From NCBI RefSeq assembly GCF_017916365.1, contig NZ_JAFMSU010000002.1, positions 1,612,001 to 1,676,000 on the forward strand: DNA of 64,000 nt. The letters run 5' to 3'. The translations under genes and the position numbers were made by a program. The notes under the pieces were generated by a model. It saw nothing but the letters and a program-made list of their open reading frames with translations, was not told the origin of the DNA and made no database searches. This document shows positions 1 through 9,926 of the stretch, in pieces (the stretch's first letter is position 1; the number at the start of each line of letters is the position of its first letter). The stretch comes from Rufibacter roseolus. GTDB lineage: Bacteria > Bacteroidota > Bacteroidia > Cytophagales > Hymenobacteraceae.

Positions 1-544
1 CGGTCCGCTTGCCTTCCAGTTCTGCGATATCACGCCGCACGGGGTTGCCGGTGAGCACGATTTTGGCGCTGGGGAAATACTTGTACATGCTGTCATAAGC
101 CACGCAGACTTTGTCCACTTTGTTGGCCAGCAGCTTATTGGTGATGCCCGCGTGGGAGTTCTGCTCCTGTATCAAGGACGGGATCTCCATTTTAGTGGCC
201 GCATACAGCAAAGGGCCGCTGGCGTAACCACCCACCCCTACTACCGCATCGGGTTTGAAATCTTTGATAATCTTGTAGGCCTTCCGGATGCTGGAGATCA
301 CTTTCAGCGGAAAGGAAAGGTTGTCTACCGTTAGGCGACGCTGAAGTCCACTGATCCAGAGCCCGATGATTTTATAACCGGCCTCAGGCACGCGCGTCAT
401 CTCCATCCGCCCCTGAGCCCCCACGAACAGGATCTCCGCCGACGGGTGCAGGCGTTTGATCTCGTTGGCGATGGCCACTGCCGGGTAAATGTGCCCACCG
501 GTACCCCCGCCGCTGATAATGAATCTATATTGTTTCTCAGGCAT
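1..544 (-). CDS. murG: MurG, lipid II GlcNAc transferase (3' end beyond window)
   Basis: MurG transfers GlcNAc from UDP-GlcNAc to lipid I on the inner face of the membrane, making lipid II. The first 181 residues are present. The N-terminal glycine-rich loop SGGGTGGH (residues 11-18), which binds the lipid-linked acceptor, is intact, and the visible part ends shortly after a TGNPVR motif typical of MurG. The start ATG (542-544) lies inside the end of ftsW, an 8-nt overlap that implies translational coupling. It is the last visible gene of the dcw operon; the C-terminal UDP-GlcNAc-binding domain is off the left edge. Family assignment is firm. Confidence 0.96.
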   Translation of the reverse strand, partial: MPEKQYRFIISGGGTGGHIYPAVAIANEIKRLHPSAEILFVGAQGRMEMTRVPEAGYKIIGLWISGLQRRLTVDNLSFPLKVISSIRKAYKIIKDFKPDAVVGVGGYASGPLLYAATKMEIPSLIQEQNSHAGITNKLLANKVDKVCVAYDSMYKYFPSAKIVLTGNPVRRDIAELEGKRT

Positions 545-1703
545 GCGTTAACACGTTTGCGGGTTTGTTCGCCGTGGGCGCGGCGGCTAGTTTGGCCTCA
601 TGCTCACTCCGGCTCACACTCAGGATAATCCCGATGGAGATACCGGTAAAGATGAGCGAGGTCCCCCCCATACTCAGCAGCGGCAGCGGCAGACCCGTGA
701 TCGGACCCAAGCCAACGGCCACGCCCATGTTCACCATGGCCTGAATGACCAGACTGAAACTGATGCCCGCGGACAGTAATCCGCCGAAGGCCCCTAAACT
801 GTTGGTCACCGCCATCATGCCGCGGTACAGGAAAGCCAGGTACAGGAACAGAATCACGGCGCCGCCCACCATGCCATATTCTTCAATGATGATGGCGTAG
901 ATAAAGTCTGAGTACGGGTGCGGCAGCACGTTGCGCTGATCTGAGTTTCCGGGGCCTTTTCCTAAAACCCCGCCCGTTGCAATGGCGATGTACGACTGCT
1001 CCAACTGGAAAACTGTCTGGTCTTTATCCATGAAGTTCTCAATCCGGGAAATGGCCGTCTGCGCCCGTTGCCCCAGCGCCAGCGCAATGGTTCCGAACAA
1101 TGCCCCTACCGCAATCATGATCATGATGGATTTCATAGGAATCCGGCCGATGAACATCAAAAGCAAGCAGGTCAGGAACAACAGCAAGCCGGTAGAGATG
1201 TTACTCATGGCAATCAATCCGCAGATCAAACCACTCCAGAGGAACAGCGGAATCAGGGTTTGTTTGGATTCAATGTTCATCTGGCGCTTGCTCAGGATGC
1301 TGGCCAGGTAAGAGATCAAGGCCAGTTTGGCCAAATCCGAAGGCTGGAACGTCTGGTTGATCACCGGGATGGTGAGCCAGCGCGAGGCCTCGTTGATGTT
1401 GGAGCCTTTGAGGTAAGTATAGATGAGCAGAGGCACCGAGAAAATGAGGGCCAGCAAGCTCAGTTTGGCGTAATAGCGGTAATTGATCTTGTGCGCGAGC
1501 CACACAAACGCCAACCCGATGAAGATCAAGCTGGAGTGTTTGAACAGGTAATACTCGGTGTTACCGCCCATCTTTTTGTAGGCCAGCGTACCGGTAGCCG
1601 AGTACACCACGGCAATACTGATGAGCCCGAACGTCAAGACAATCCCCCACAAAATGGGGTCGCCTTTGAGATTGTCACGAAGCCAGTTTTTTACAGGAGT
1701 CAT
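537..1703 (-). CDS. ftsW: FtsW, septal peptidoglycan polymerase (SEDS)
   Basis: A 388-residue SEDS-family membrane protein with about ten hydrophobic segments. FtsW polymerises lipid II at the septum together with a class B PBP (here FtsI at 5810-7963). The C-terminal region has the family's [11 protein letters not shown] stretch just before the last transmembrane helix. The length is normal for FtsW. Its start ATG overlaps the stop of murD by 4 nt and its stop overlaps the start of murG by 8 nt, so the three genes are tightly coupled. The position between murD and murG in a dcw cluster favours FtsW over the elongation paralogue RodA. Confidence 0.95.
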   Translation of the reverse strand: MTPVKNWLRDNLKGDPILWGIVLTFGLISIAVVYSATGTLAYKKMGGNTEYYLFKHSSLIFIGLAFVWLAHKINYRYYAKLSLLALIFSVPLLIYTYLKGSNINEASRWLTIPVINQTFQPSDLAKLALISYLASILSKRQMNIESKQTLIPLFLWSGLICGLIAMSNISTGLLLFLTCLLLMFIGRIPMKSIMIMIAVGALFGTIALALGQRAQTAISRIENFMDKDQTVFQLEQSYIAIATGGVLGKGPGNSDQRNVLPHPYSDFIYAIIIEEYGMVGGAVILFLYLAFLYRGMMAVTNSLGAFGGLLSAGISFSLVIQAMVNMGVAVGLGPITGLPLPLLSMGGTSLIFTGISIGIILSVSRSEHEAKLAAAPTANKPANVLTHA

Positions 1704-3049
1704 GCTACGGTACTTTTAAGGGTGGCCACGGCTTGGGCAAAAGCGCGGCCCCGGTGTTCGTAATTGTTGAAAAGGTCAAAGCTGGCACAAGCCGGGGAAA
1801 GCAAAACCACATCACCGGTCTCGGCGAAATCCTTGGCCAGCTGTACCGCCTCGTTCACGTCGCGGGTCTCCACCATTTTCAGGCCAGTTTGGGAAAAAGC
1901 GGCCAAAATTTTGCTGTTATCCAGGCCCAGGCACACAATGGCTTTCACTTTCTCCTGCACCAGCGGCAAGAGCGGAGTGTAGTCATTGCCTTTGTCGGTG
2001 CCGCCCACTACCCACACAATGGGTTGCTGAATACCGTCCAGCGCGTACCAAACCGCTTCCACGTTCGTAGCCTTGGAATCATTGATGAACCGTACGCCCT
2101 CAATTTCCCCTACCGGCTGCAAACGGTGCTCGGCATTCTGGAAAGTGCCCAAGGCTTCTTCAATCTGGGTTGGCTCGATGCCCACCAGCAGCGCGGCGCC
2201 TACCGCGGCCATGGTGTTGTATTGGTTGTGCTGTCCAATCAAAGGCGACTTGGACGTATCTACTTTGGCGATGATTTGCGAAAAAGAGGCTGAAATCTCC
2301 TGACCCTGGAACTGGATCGCCAAGCCTTCCGATGCTTTCAGGCCAAACGGCACCTGCGTGCCCGGCACTTCGTGCGATGCCATGTATTTCTGGATCTCGG
2401 CATCGTCCTGGTTGAACAGGAAGAAATCTGCGGAAGTCATGTTTTGGGCAATGCGGAATTTGGCGGCCGCATAGTTCTCCATCTTGTACCCGTAGCGGTC
2501 CAAGTGATCCGGGGTGATGTTAAGCAGGATACTGATTTGCGCTTTGAAGCTATACATATTATCCAGCTGGAAGCTGCTCAGTTCTACCACGTAATAATCG
2601 TAGCCGCCTTCCAGCACCTTACCCGCCAGGCTCTCGCCCACATTACCGGCTAGGGCCACTTTCAGGCCAGCGCTTTTCAGCAGGTGGTAAGTCAGCAGCG
2701 TAGTGGTGGTTTTGCCGTTAGTACCCGTGATGCAGATGAACTTACCCGAGGCGTAGCGCCCCGCAAACTCAATCTCCGAGATCACCGGAATGTTGCGCTC
2801 CACCGCACCTTGGATCACCGGCGCAGTATCCGGAATACCCGGGCTTTTGATGATTTCAGTGGCGGCATAGATTTGCTCTAGCGAGTGGGTACCCTCCTCA
2901 AATGAAATCTGCGCCTGGGCCAATTGCTGCCGGTACTTTTCAGAAATGGAACCACGGTCTGAGACGAACACGTCAAAGCCTTTGGCCTGTGCCAACAAGG
3001 CTGCTCCCACGCCGCTCTCCCCTGCTCCTAGTATGGCTATTTTCTGCAT
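1700..3049 (-). CDS. murD: MurD, UDP-MurNAc-L-Ala--D-Glu ligase
   Basis: MurD adds D-glutamate to UDP-MurNAc-L-alanine in the cytoplasm, using ATP. The 449 residues show the Mur ligase layout: an N-terminal Rossmann-like UDP-binding domain (IAILGAGESG near residues 4-13), the ATP loop GTNGKTTT (109-116), and a C-terminal domain with NDSKATN for substrate binding. It overlaps ftsW by 4 nt. About 60 nt separate it from mraY; that gap contains one copy of the dispersed palindrome described in the findings. Confidence 0.96.
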   Translation of the reverse strand: MQKIAILGAGESGVGAALLAQAKGFDVFVSDRGSISEKYRQQLAQAQISFEEGTHSLEQIYAATEIIKSPGIPDTAPVIQGAVERNIPVISEIEFAGRYASGKFICITGTNGKTTTTLLTYHLLKSAGLKVALAGNVGESLAGKVLEGGYDYYVVELSSFQLDNMYSFKAQISILLNITPDHLDRYGYKMENYAAAKFRIAQNMTSADFFLFNQDDAEIQKYMASHEVPGTQVPFGLKASEGLAIQFQGQEISASFSQIIAKVDTSKSPLIGQHNQYNTMAAVGAALLVGIEPTQIEEALGTFQNAEHRLQPVGEIEGVRFINDSKATNVEAVWYALDGIQQPIVWVVGGTDKGNDYTPLLPLVQEKVKAIVCLGLDNSKILAAFSQTGLKMVETRDVNEAVQLAKDFAETGDVVLLSPACASFDLFNNYEHRGRAFAQAVATLKSTVA

Positions 3050-3110
3050 TGCTTTTGCTTTTATTTTCTTCGTTTAGGGCCTGTTTTCCTTAAAAAAAAC
3101 TCTAAACAGA

Positions 3111-4328
3111 TTATCTTAATTTCAGGGTAACCAAGGTCAGAATTGCCAGCATGATGCCCACGGTCCAGAACCTTGACACGATCTTGGATTCATGGTAGCC
3201 CAGCTTCTGATAGTGGTGGTGCAGCGGCGACATCTTGAAGATGCGCCGACCCTCGCCGTATTTCTTCTTGGTGTATTTGAAGTAACTCACCTGCAGCATC
3301 ACCGAGAGATTCTCCACCAGGAAAATCCCGCATAAGATGGGGATTAGGAGCTCTTTTCTCAAAATCAGGGCTAAAACTGCGATAATCCCGCCAATAGACA
3401 GGGAGCCTGTATCGCCCATGAACACCTGGGCCGGATAGGAGTTGTACCACAGGAAACCCACGCAGGCACCCACAAAAGCGGTACAGAAAATCACCAGCTC
3501 ACCTGTGTTGGGGATGTACATAATGTCAAAGTAATCAGCGAATATGGAGTTACCGGATACCCAGGCGAACACTGCCAGTGTGGTCCCGATGATGGCCGAA
3601 GTACCAGCCGCCAGCCCATCAATCCCGTCGGTGATGTTGGCGCCATTGGATACGGCTGTGATGATGATGATCACCAGCGGGATGTAGAGGAAACGGGCAT
3701 AGGAACCCAGCAGCGGGCTCGCGAAGCTGAAAAACTGGTAATAGTCCAGCTCATTGTTCTTGGTGAAAGGCACCGTGGTGATCATTTTCCGGACATCGGT
3801 GAATGTGCTGGAGACATCAATGGCGGAGAGGCCTTTGGTGGTCAGGTACTGGCGCACCACCACGTCCTCGGAGAAGAACAGCGTAAGGCCTACAATCAGG
3901 CCAAGGCCCACCTGGCCCATCACCTTGAAGCGACCAGCCAGACCTTCCTTGTTTTTGCGGAAAACCTTTATGTAGTCATCCAGAAAGCCGATGGCGCCTA
4001 ACCATATCGTAGACACCAGCATGAGCAGAATGTACACGTTGTCCAAGCGCGCCAACAGCAGGGTGGGCAAAACAATGGCCAGCAGAATAATAAGCCCGCC
4101 CATGGTGGGGGTGCCTCTTTTCTCCAACTGCCCTTCCAGACCCAAATCCCGGATAGACTCTCCCACCTGCCGGCGGTGCAGCACCCTGATAAGGCGTCCC
4201 CCAAAAATCATGGCAATCAGAAGCGAGAAAAGGGCAGCCAGTCCGGCCCTGAACGAGATGTAGCGCATTACGCCCGCCCCGTAGAAGTCAAACTGCCTGT
4301 CCAGAAAATCAAAAAGGTAATAAAGCAT
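3111..4328 (-). CDS. mraY: MraY, phospho-MurNAc-pentapeptide translocase
   Basis: MraY attaches phospho-MurNAc-pentapeptide to undecaprenyl phosphate, making lipid I. It is a polytopic membrane enzyme with the signature GTPTMGG near residue 73, LDDYIK, and [12 protein letters not shown]. The protein (405 residues) is longer than the roughly 360 of E. coli because of an extra stretch of about 40 residues between helices, which contains [13 protein letters not shown] recall long MraY proteins as usual in Bacteroidota. It lies 79 nt downstream of murE on the same strand. Confidence 0.95.
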   Translation of the reverse strand: MLYYLFDFLDRQFDFYGAGVMRYISFRAGLAALFSLLIAMIFGGRLIRVLHRRQVGESIRDLGLEGQLEKRGTPTMGGLIILLAIVLPTLLLARLDNVYILLMLVSTIWLGAIGFLDDYIKVFRKNKEGLAGRFKVMGQVGLGLIVGLTLFFSEDVVVRQYLTTKGLSAIDVSSTFTDVRKMITTVPFTKNNELDYYQFFSFASPLLGSYARFLYIPLVIIIITAVSNGANITDGIDGLAAGTSAIIGTTLAVFAWVSGNSIFADYFDIMYIPNTGELVIFCTAFVGACVGFLWYNSYPAQVFMGDTGSLSIGGIIAVLALILRKELLIPILCGIFLVENLSVMLQVSYFKYTKKKYGEGRRIFKMSPLHHHYQKLGYHESKIVSRFWTVGIMLAILTLVTLKLR

Positions 4329-4407
4329 CCGTTTCTTTTTATCGTGAGAGAAGCGTCTGGTTGGGGACTCTTCTCACCTAAGTCGTTTTAGTTTTTCAGT
4401 ATCTGCC

Positions 4408-5871
4408 TTACTTCTGGAGCAAGGCAAATGACTCCTGCAGCACCTGCTTGTCATCAAACGGCGATCGCACGCCTTTCACTTCCTGGTAGGTCTCGTGGCC
4501 CTTGCCCGCCACCAGGATAATGTCATCGGCCTCGGCCAGCAGCACGGCGGTTTTAATGGCCTCGCGGCGATCCACCACAGATATTGCTTTCTTCAGATCG
4601 GTGCTTTTCACACCGGCCTGCATCTGGTTCAGGATTTCCTGCGGATCCTCGTCCCGGGGGTTGTCCGAGGTCAGGATCACGCGGTCACTCATCTTGGCGG
4701 CGATATCGGCCATGACCGGACGCTTGGCGGCATCGCGATTTCCACCGCAGCCAACAATGGTGATGACTTTCTGCTCCGGTTTCCGGATCTGCTGAATGGT
4801 CTGTAGCACGTTCTCCAGCGCGTCTGGGGTGTGGGCATAGTCCACAATGCCGGTAATCTGGCCAGGTGACACCACGTAATCGAATCGACCAGCGGCCGAG
4901 GTAAGGTTAGACAGGCTGGCCAGCACTTCCTTCGGATCTTCGCCCAGCAGGGTGGCGGCGCCATACACGGCTAGCAGGTTATAGGCGTTGAAGGTGCCTA
5001 TCAATCTGAACCACACTTCCTGCCCTTCCAGCTCCAGCTGCAATCCCTGGATGGAGTTGTCCAGCAGGCGGGCTTTGAAGTCGGCTTCTTTGCGGAGGGC
5101 GTAGGTGTATTTGGCAGCTTTGGTGTTCTGCAGCATGACCATGCTGCGCTTGTCGTCGGCGTTCACCAGCGCGAAGGCTTTCCTGCTCAGGTGATCGAAG
5201 AACAGCTTCTTGGCCCGGATGTACTCGTCAAACGTGCCGTGGTAGTCCAGGTGGTCGTGGGTGATGTTGGTGAAAACCGCCCCGGTGAACTGCACGCCGG
5301 TCACGCGGTGCTGCACTAAAGCGTGCGAACTAACCTCCATAAAGGCGTGCGTACAACCGGCTTTCACCATCTGGGCTAACAGTCCCTGCAGTGTAATAGC
5401 ATCCGGGGTGGTGTGCGAGGCCGGGATCACGGTCTCGTTGATCTGGTTCTGCACCGTAGACAGTAGGCCGGCGTTGTAGCCCAGGTCACGGTAGAGTTTG
5501 TGCAGCAGGGTCACGCAGGTGGTTTTGCCGTTGGTACCGGTCACGCCCACCAATTTCAGTTTACGGGAAGGATTGCCGTAGAACTCAGCAGCTACCAGGC
5601 CCATGGCCTCGGCTACGCTGGGCACCTGCACAAAGGTGACGTTCTCAGGTCCGTTTTGGGGCAGTTTTTCGCAAAACACCACGGAAACGCCTTGAGCCAC
5701 CGCCGTCTCTATGAAATCATGGCCATCGTGGAGCGTCCCTTTGATAGCAAAGAAAGCCACGCCCGGGCCAGCCTGGCGAGAATCCATTGTTAACGCAGAA
5801 AGCTCGGGGTTAGAAGGCCCGAGCAATTGCGTTGACTGGAGTACCTGAAGCAGGTTTTCTAGTTGCGCCAT
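4408..5871 (-). CDS. murE: MurE, UDP-MurNAc-tripeptide synthetase (meso-DAP type)
   Basis: MurE adds the third amino acid to UDP-MurNAc-L-Ala-D-Glu. The 487-residue protein has the ATP loop GTNGKTT (112-118) and a C-terminal DNPR motif (within SDNPRDEDP), the known determinant for meso-diaminopimelate, so the wall is predicted to be DAP-type. The start ATG at 5869-5871 lies 62 nt inside the 3' end of ftsI in another frame, so its ribosome binding site is within ftsI coding sequence. This start is kept because the translated N-terminus reads as a normal MurE beginning. Confidence 0.95.
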   Translation of the reverse strand: MAQLENLLQVLQSTQLLGPSNPELSALTMDSRQAGPGVAFFAIKGTLHDGHDFIETAVAQGVSVVFCEKLPQNGPENVTFVQVPSVAEAMGLVAAEFYGNPSRKLKLVGVTGTNGKTTCVTLLHKLYRDLGYNAGLLSTVQNQINETVIPASHTTPDAITLQGLLAQMVKAGCTHAFMEVSSHALVQHRVTGVQFTGAVFTNITHDHLDYHGTFDEYIRAKKLFFDHLSRKAFALVNADDKRSMVMLQNTKAAKYTYALRKEADFKARLLDNSIQGLQLELEGQEVWFRLIGTFNAYNLLAVYGAATLLGEDPKEVLASLSNLTSAAGRFDYVVSPGQITGIVDYAHTPDALENVLQTIQQIRKPEQKVITIVGCGGNRDAAKRPVMADIAAKMSDRVILTSDNPRDEDPQEILNQMQAGVKSTDLKKAISVVDRREAIKTAVLLAEADDIILVAGKGHETYQEVKGVRSPFDDKQVLQESFALLQK

Positions 5872-7963
5872 GTGTAGTTAGTGTAATGGTGATGATTGTT
5901 CCTTTCGCCACGGGTTGCCCCGGCGGAATGCTTTGGCTCTCTACCCGCCCCAGCCCAATGGCCCGTACTTTGATGCCGTGGTTCCCCAACAGGTAAAGCG
6001 CATCTTTCAGGGTCATGTCGGTGACATCGGGCACCTGGCCCATTTTCACCGGCACCGGCTTCAAGGATACCGATTGTTTCTGGGTGTCTACCCGCACCCA
6101 GTCTTCCTCTGGGCTCAGTGGGTGGGCACTCACGCCTAGTTTGTTGCAAAGGATGGTCAGTTCTTCCTGGTTTCCGGCGTGCAGCACGGGCAGTTTGGGC
6201 TGTACCCCTACAGGGCGGCGCACCATAGGCGCGTGGATGGCCAGATCCTGGGCGTAGGCTTTGTCAGCCAATTCCCTGAAAACCGGGGCAGCCACGTCAC
6301 CGCCGTACTGGGCGTTTTTCTGCGGGTTGTCAATAATCACAATACAGCTATACTTCGGGCGGTCTGCCGGGAAGTAGCCTACAAAAGAAGTGGAATATTT
6401 TCTGGTGTACTGGCCGTTGATCACCTTACGGGCAGTACCGGTTTTACCGGCTACTTTGTAGTCTTTGCTCTTCAGGTTTTTGGCCGTTCCGTTCTCCACC
6501 ACGCCTTCCATCATCTGACGCAGCTGCGCCAGGGTCTCGTCAGAACAGATTTTAGGATTCAGGACCTTGGCCTCGTAAGACTCCAGGATCTGATCGGCGC
6601 GCTTGATGCTCTTCACGATCATGGGCTGCACTTTCACGCCGTTGTTGGCCACAGCGTTGTAAAAAGCCAGCGTCTGCAAAGGAGAGATTTTCAGCTCATA
6701 GCCAATGGCCATGGTAGACAGCGACGGACGGCTCCAACTGCGGTCTTTGGGTGATTTGATGTAAGGAATAGCCTCGCCGTTCATCTGGAAGCCCAGCGGC
6801 TGGTGCAACCCGAATTTGTGCAGGTAATCAACGTACTTCTGCGGGTCTTTCTCAAAGGTCTGCTGGATGAGTTTGGCTACCCCGATATTAGACGATTTTT
6901 CAAAAACCTGCTGTAAACTGATTCTACCATTACCGTGCGTATCGGTCTTCACCGCCCCCCCGATGCGCTCAGAACCATTGCCGGTATCCACGGTATCGGT
7001 TAGTTTCATGTCGGTTTCCTCCAGCAGGGCCATCATGGAAGCCAGTTTGAAGGTAGAGCCCGGCTCGGTACGGCCCTGGTTACCCACCGCGTAGTTATAG
7101 TCTTCAGCGTACACGCCCTCGGCCTGACGGCCCAGGTTGGCAATGGCTTTGATGTGACCGGTCTTTACTTCCATCAAGATCACACAGCCGTGGGCGGCGT
7201 CATTGAGGGAAAGGGCACGGTTCAGAGCGTTTTCGGCCACGTCTTGCAGGTTAATGTCAATGGTGGTTTGAATGTCGAAACCAGGCATGGGCTTCACCTC
7301 GGTACCGTCGTTGATGGGCTTGTTTCCGCCGGCCATGCGCTCGTACAGGGCCTCTCCGTCTTTTCCGGCTAGGTGGCGATTAAAAGAGAACTCCAGACCC
7401 GCGCCTTTGCGGTCTTCGTTAATGAACCCGATAGTCCGTTTGGCCAGTGACCCGAACGGTAGGAACCGGCGGTCCAGTTTCTCGAAGATCACCCCGCCTT
7501 TGTTCTTGCCGGCCCGGAAAATAGGCCATTTGGCCATCATCTTCTTGTCCTGGTAGTTAATGAGGCGGCCGTTCAGGCGCACGTATTTGCGCCCGGCGCT
7601 GCGGGCGTTCTTTATTTTCTGCTTGTAATAAGACGGAGAACGGTCCCCGTAAAAGCGCGACAGGTGAATAGCCAAAGAGTCAATGCCTTTGGAGAAGATA
7701 TCGCTGGGCGAGATGGTAGGGTCAAACGCCACGCGGTAGAAAGGCAGCGAGGTGGCCATGATGCGGTCATCATTAGAGTAGATGTTCCCGCGGGTGGCGA
7801 ATACCGGCTGATAGTGGAACCGCTTCTCATTGGCGATCTCGCGCCAGCGGTCGCCGTCCTTGATCTGGATGTAGCCAACTTTGTAGATAATCGCGAACGC
7901 GAAAAGGCAGATAGCCAAAAAGGCCACCCGCACGCGCGTAACGATGGACCTCTTAATATTCAT
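5810..7963 (-). CDS. ftsI: FtsI/PBP3-type transpeptidase with PASTA domain
   Basis: Class B penicillin-binding protein, 717 residues, that cross-links septal peptidoglycan as partner of FtsW. One membrane anchor lies at about residues 11-33. The transpeptidase motifs are STFK (303-306), SSN (357-359) and KTG (507-509). A PASTA domain occupies about 630-690 and starts with VPDVTDMTL. The short tail after it (to residue 717) is coded by the DNA that also encodes the first 20 codons of murE. It overlaps the FtsL-like gene upstream by 11 nt. Assignment as the division PBP rests on dcw position. Confidence 0.94.
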   Translation of the reverse strand: MNIKRSIVTRVRVAFLAICLFAFAIIYKVGYIQIKDGDRWREIANEKRFHYQPVFATRGNIYSNDDRIMATSLPFYRVAFDPTISPSDIFSKGIDSLAIHLSRFYGDRSPSYYKQKIKNARSAGRKYVRLNGRLINYQDKKMMAKWPIFRAGKNKGGVIFEKLDRRFLPFGSLAKRTIGFINEDRKGAGLEFSFNRHLAGKDGEALYERMAGGNKPINDGTEVKPMPGFDIQTTIDINLQDVAENALNRALSLNDAAHGCVILMEVKTGHIKAIANLGRQAEGVYAEDYNYAVGNQGRTEPGSTFKLASMMALLEETDMKLTDTVDTGNGSERIGGAVKTDTHGNGRISLQQVFEKSSNIGVAKLIQQTFEKDPQKYVDYLHKFGLHQPLGFQMNGEAIPYIKSPKDRSWSRPSLSTMAIGYELKISPLQTLAFYNAVANNGVKVQPMIVKSIKRADQILESYEAKVLNPKICSDETLAQLRQMMEGVVENGTAKNLKSKDYKVAGKTGTARKVINGQYTRKYSTSFVGYFPADRPKYSCIVIIDNPQKNAQYGGDVAAPVFRELADKAYAQDLAIHAPMVRRPVGVQPKLPVLHAGNQEELTILCNKLGVSAHPLSPEEDWVRVDTQKQSVSLKPVPVKMGQVPDVTDMTLKDALYLLGNHGIKVRAIGLGRVESQSIPPGQPVAKGTIITITLTTHGATRKPASGTPVNAIARAF

Positions 7964-8399
7964 CTTTCTTCAGAACTACTTGGATGGGTGGAGTGGAGCT
8001 TTCCATAAGGCCAAGGGGTGCCACGTTTCGGGCCACCTCAGACTGCTTACTCGCCTCCATGTATTCAGATTTCAAGGTGGTGTAATCCGCGCGCAAATCC
8101 TCGGTCTCGGCTTTGGTTTTGTCAATGCGGCGAAGGGTGCGGTCTGCGTAGTGGGTATTCCCGATGTAGAACAAGGTCACGCCCATCAGGAACAGCACCT
8201 TGGGCAGATACCGCACGGGCAGGCCCTCGGCAAAAAACCAGTCTACCTTGGTGTAGCGGTCCAACAGTTCAAACAAACTGGTCCCTTTCTGGCGCTTCGG
8301 GCGCGCAGAACGCGGCTTCTCTACCCTGGGCACTTCCCTTACGGTGTTTGCCTTAGGCCGATTCACTTGTGGACGTACGGTGTTGACTGCCATAATCAA
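7953..8399 (-). CDS. ftsL: FtsL-like division protein
   Basis: A 148-residue bitopic protein between rsmH and ftsI, the place of ftsL. It has a basic cytoplasmic N-terminus (residues 1-60, many Arg/Lys/Pro), one transmembrane segment around 83-98 (LPKVLFLMGVTLFYIG), and a helical periplasmic part with charged coiled-coil character (about 100-130). FtsL proteins share little sequence, so the call rests on topology and position. In Bacteroidota such proteins are annotated as FtsL-like. It overlaps ftsI by 11 nt. The long basic cytoplasmic tail is larger than in E. coli FtsL. Confidence 0.82.
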   Translation of the reverse strand: MIMAVNTVRPQVNRPKANTVREVPRVEKPRSARPKRQKGTSLFELLDRYTKVDWFFAEGLPVRYLPKVLFLMGVTLFYIGNTHYADRTLRRIDKTKAETEDLRADYTTLKSEYMEASKQSEVARNVAPLGLMESSTPPIQVVLKKDEY

Positions 8400-8432
8400 A
8401 TCGTAAAATGTTTTGCTTTCCCTTCTATCTCC

Positions 8433-9359
8433 CTACTTCTTCAACGATTCAGGTGTCTCTCTTTTCTGCGCTACCCGCAACTTGGCGCTGCGGGAGCGGT
8501 TGTTTTCCTGTAATTCCAGATCACCCGGCACAATGGGCTTGCGGGTCACCGAATCCAGAGGCTTGATCTCATTCCCGAAGAAATCTTTCTCCACTTCCCC
8601 GAAGAACTTACCCTTGGCGATGTAGTTCTTCACCAGGCGGTCTTCCAGGGAATGGTAGGAAATCACCGACAATCTGCCACCGGGTTTCAGAACCTCCACG
8701 GCCTGCTCCAGCATTTCCTCAAGGGCCTTAAGTTCATCGTTCACTTCTATGCGAAGCGCCTGGAAAACCTGGGCCAGGTATTTATTTTCTTTCCCGCGGG
8801 GCGTGATACCGGCAATGGCCTTCTTAAAATCTGCGATGGTTTCAATGGGCTGCACGTTTCTAGCCGAGACCAGTTCACGGGCCAGGGTTTTGGCGTTCTT
8901 CACCTCGCCGTACAACCCGAATATCTTGTGCAGTTGTTCTTCTTCGTAGGTATTCACCACCTCTCGCGCCGTAAGTGGACTTTCATTGTCCATGCGCATG
9001 TCAAGGGGGCCGTCAAACCTAGTGGAGAAACCGCGCTCAGCGGTGTTGAACTGATGAGAGGAAACACCCAAGTCAGCTAGAATACCGTCTACCTGACGCA
9101 CGCCGTAGAGACGCAGATATTTCTTTAGGTAGCGGAAGTTGGCTTTGACAAACGTGAATTTGTCTGAGATCAGCCGTTCGGCCTGTTTCTCGGCATCAGT
9201 GTCCTGATCAAAGGAGTAGAGTTGCCCACCCTGCATCTGCTCTAAGATGTGCGCAGAGTGTCCGCCCCCGCCAAAGGTGACGTCTACGTAAATGCCGCCG
9301 GGTTTAATAGCCAACGCATCTACCGATTCCTGCAACAAAACGGGCTGGTGGTACTGCAT
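8433..9359 (-). CDS. rsmH: RsmH, 16S rRNA m4C1402 methyltransferase
   Basis: RsmH (MraW) methylates N4 of C1402 in 16S rRNA using SAM. The 308-residue protein has the SAM motif DVTFGGGGHS (26-35), the DLGVSSHQ motif, and the C-terminal SYHSLEDRLVK segment, all family signatures. It lies 6 nt downstream of mraZ and 33 nt upstream of the ftsL-like gene, the usual dcw order. Start ATG at 9357-9359. Confidence 0.96.
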   Translation of the reverse strand: MQYHQPVLLQESVDALAIKPGGIYVDVTFGGGGHSAHILEQMQGGQLYSFDQDTDAEKQAERLISDKFTFVKANFRYLKKYLRLYGVRQVDGILADLGVSSHQFNTAERGFSTRFDGPLDMRMDNESPLTAREVVNTYEEEQLHKIFGLYGEVKNAKTLARELVSARNVQPIETIADFKKAIAGITPRGKENKYLAQVFQALRIEVNDELKALEEMLEQAVEVLKPGGRLSVISYHSLEDRLVKNYIAKGKFFGEVEKDFFGNEIKPLDSVTRKPIVPGDLELQENNRSRSAKLRVAQKRETPESLKK

Positions 9360-9365
9360 AGGCGT

Positions 9366-9833
9366 TTATTCAGTTGGTGGTACGCTCGGGTGCTCCCCGA
9401 GGAACTTCTGCGCTAACTGCGAGAAGTTCTGTTGGTCTTTAATTAAAAATGCGTCGTATTTGTCTGGGTTCCAGATTTCCACCCGGTTCCCCAACCCTAC
9501 CACAATGGCTTCCTTCTCAATCTCGGCGTATCGCACCATGGTGCGCGGCAAGATGAAACGTCCGGCATTGTCAAGCTCAATCTCAGTATTCCCTCGGAAG
9601 AAATTCCGCTGGAAATGCCGGTACTCCTCATTGAACTCGTTCAGCCCCGCTACCCGGTCATAGATCGTTTTCCACTCTGTTCTAGGGTACAACACTAGGC
9701 AAGGCTCAAACCCACGGGTTAAAACCACCTGGTTTCCGCACTCCTCGGGCAGGTTGGATTTGATTTTGGCAGGCAGCACCAATCTTCCCTTCGGGTCTAG
9801 CTTACATTCGTATTCGCCGGAGAGGAAGTTCAT
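9366..9833 (-). CDS. mraZ: MraZ, dcw cluster transcriptional regulator
   Basis: MraZ is a DNA-binding protein that represses its own promoter in E. coli. The 155 residues contain two SpoVT/AbrB-like repeats, each with the family signature: KGRLVLPAKIK (about 16-26) and AGRFILPRTMV (about 91-101). It is the first gene of the dcw operon. Directly upstream lie three direct repeats of the MraZ-box type overlapping a Bacteroidota promoter (see 9899-9925 and 9871-9900), which supports autoregulation here. Confidence 0.95.
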   Translation of the reverse strand: MNFLSGEYECKLDPKGRLVLPAKIKSNLPEECGNQVVLTRGFEPCLVLYPRTEWKTIYDRVAGLNEFNEEYRHFQRNFFRGNTEIELDNAGRFILPRTMVRYAEIEKEAIVVGLGNRVEIWNPDKYDAFLIKDQQNFSQLAQKFLGEHPSVPPTE

Positions 9834-9870
9834 GGTAGCTTAGGCAGTGACGACAGTCTTTGGTACAAAG

Positions 9871-9900
9871 CAAAAGTACTAAAGGGCGAAGCAAAGTCAA
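9871..9900 (-). promoter_or_regulatory. Predicted mraZ promoter (Bacteroidota type)
   Basis: Reading the minus strand, a -33 TTG (9898-9900) is followed after 19 nt by TACTTTTG (9871-9878), a perfect match to the Bacteroidota -7 consensus TAnnTTTG. The predicted start of transcription near 9865 leaves a leader of about 30 nt before mraZ. Confidence 0.72.
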
Positions 9901-9925
9901 CCACGGTCTCCCACTTTTTCCCACT
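9899..9925 (-). promoter_or_regulatory. MraZ box array
   Basis: On the minus strand two TGGGA units and one degenerate TGGTT unit occur at exact 10-nt spacing (complements CCCAC at 9920-9924 and 9910-9914, and ACCAC at 9900-9904). E. coli MraZ binds TGGGN repeats separated by 5 nt, the same geometry. The array abuts and overlaps the -33 element, as expected for a repressor site. Confidence 0.75.
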
Positions 9926-9926
9926 T

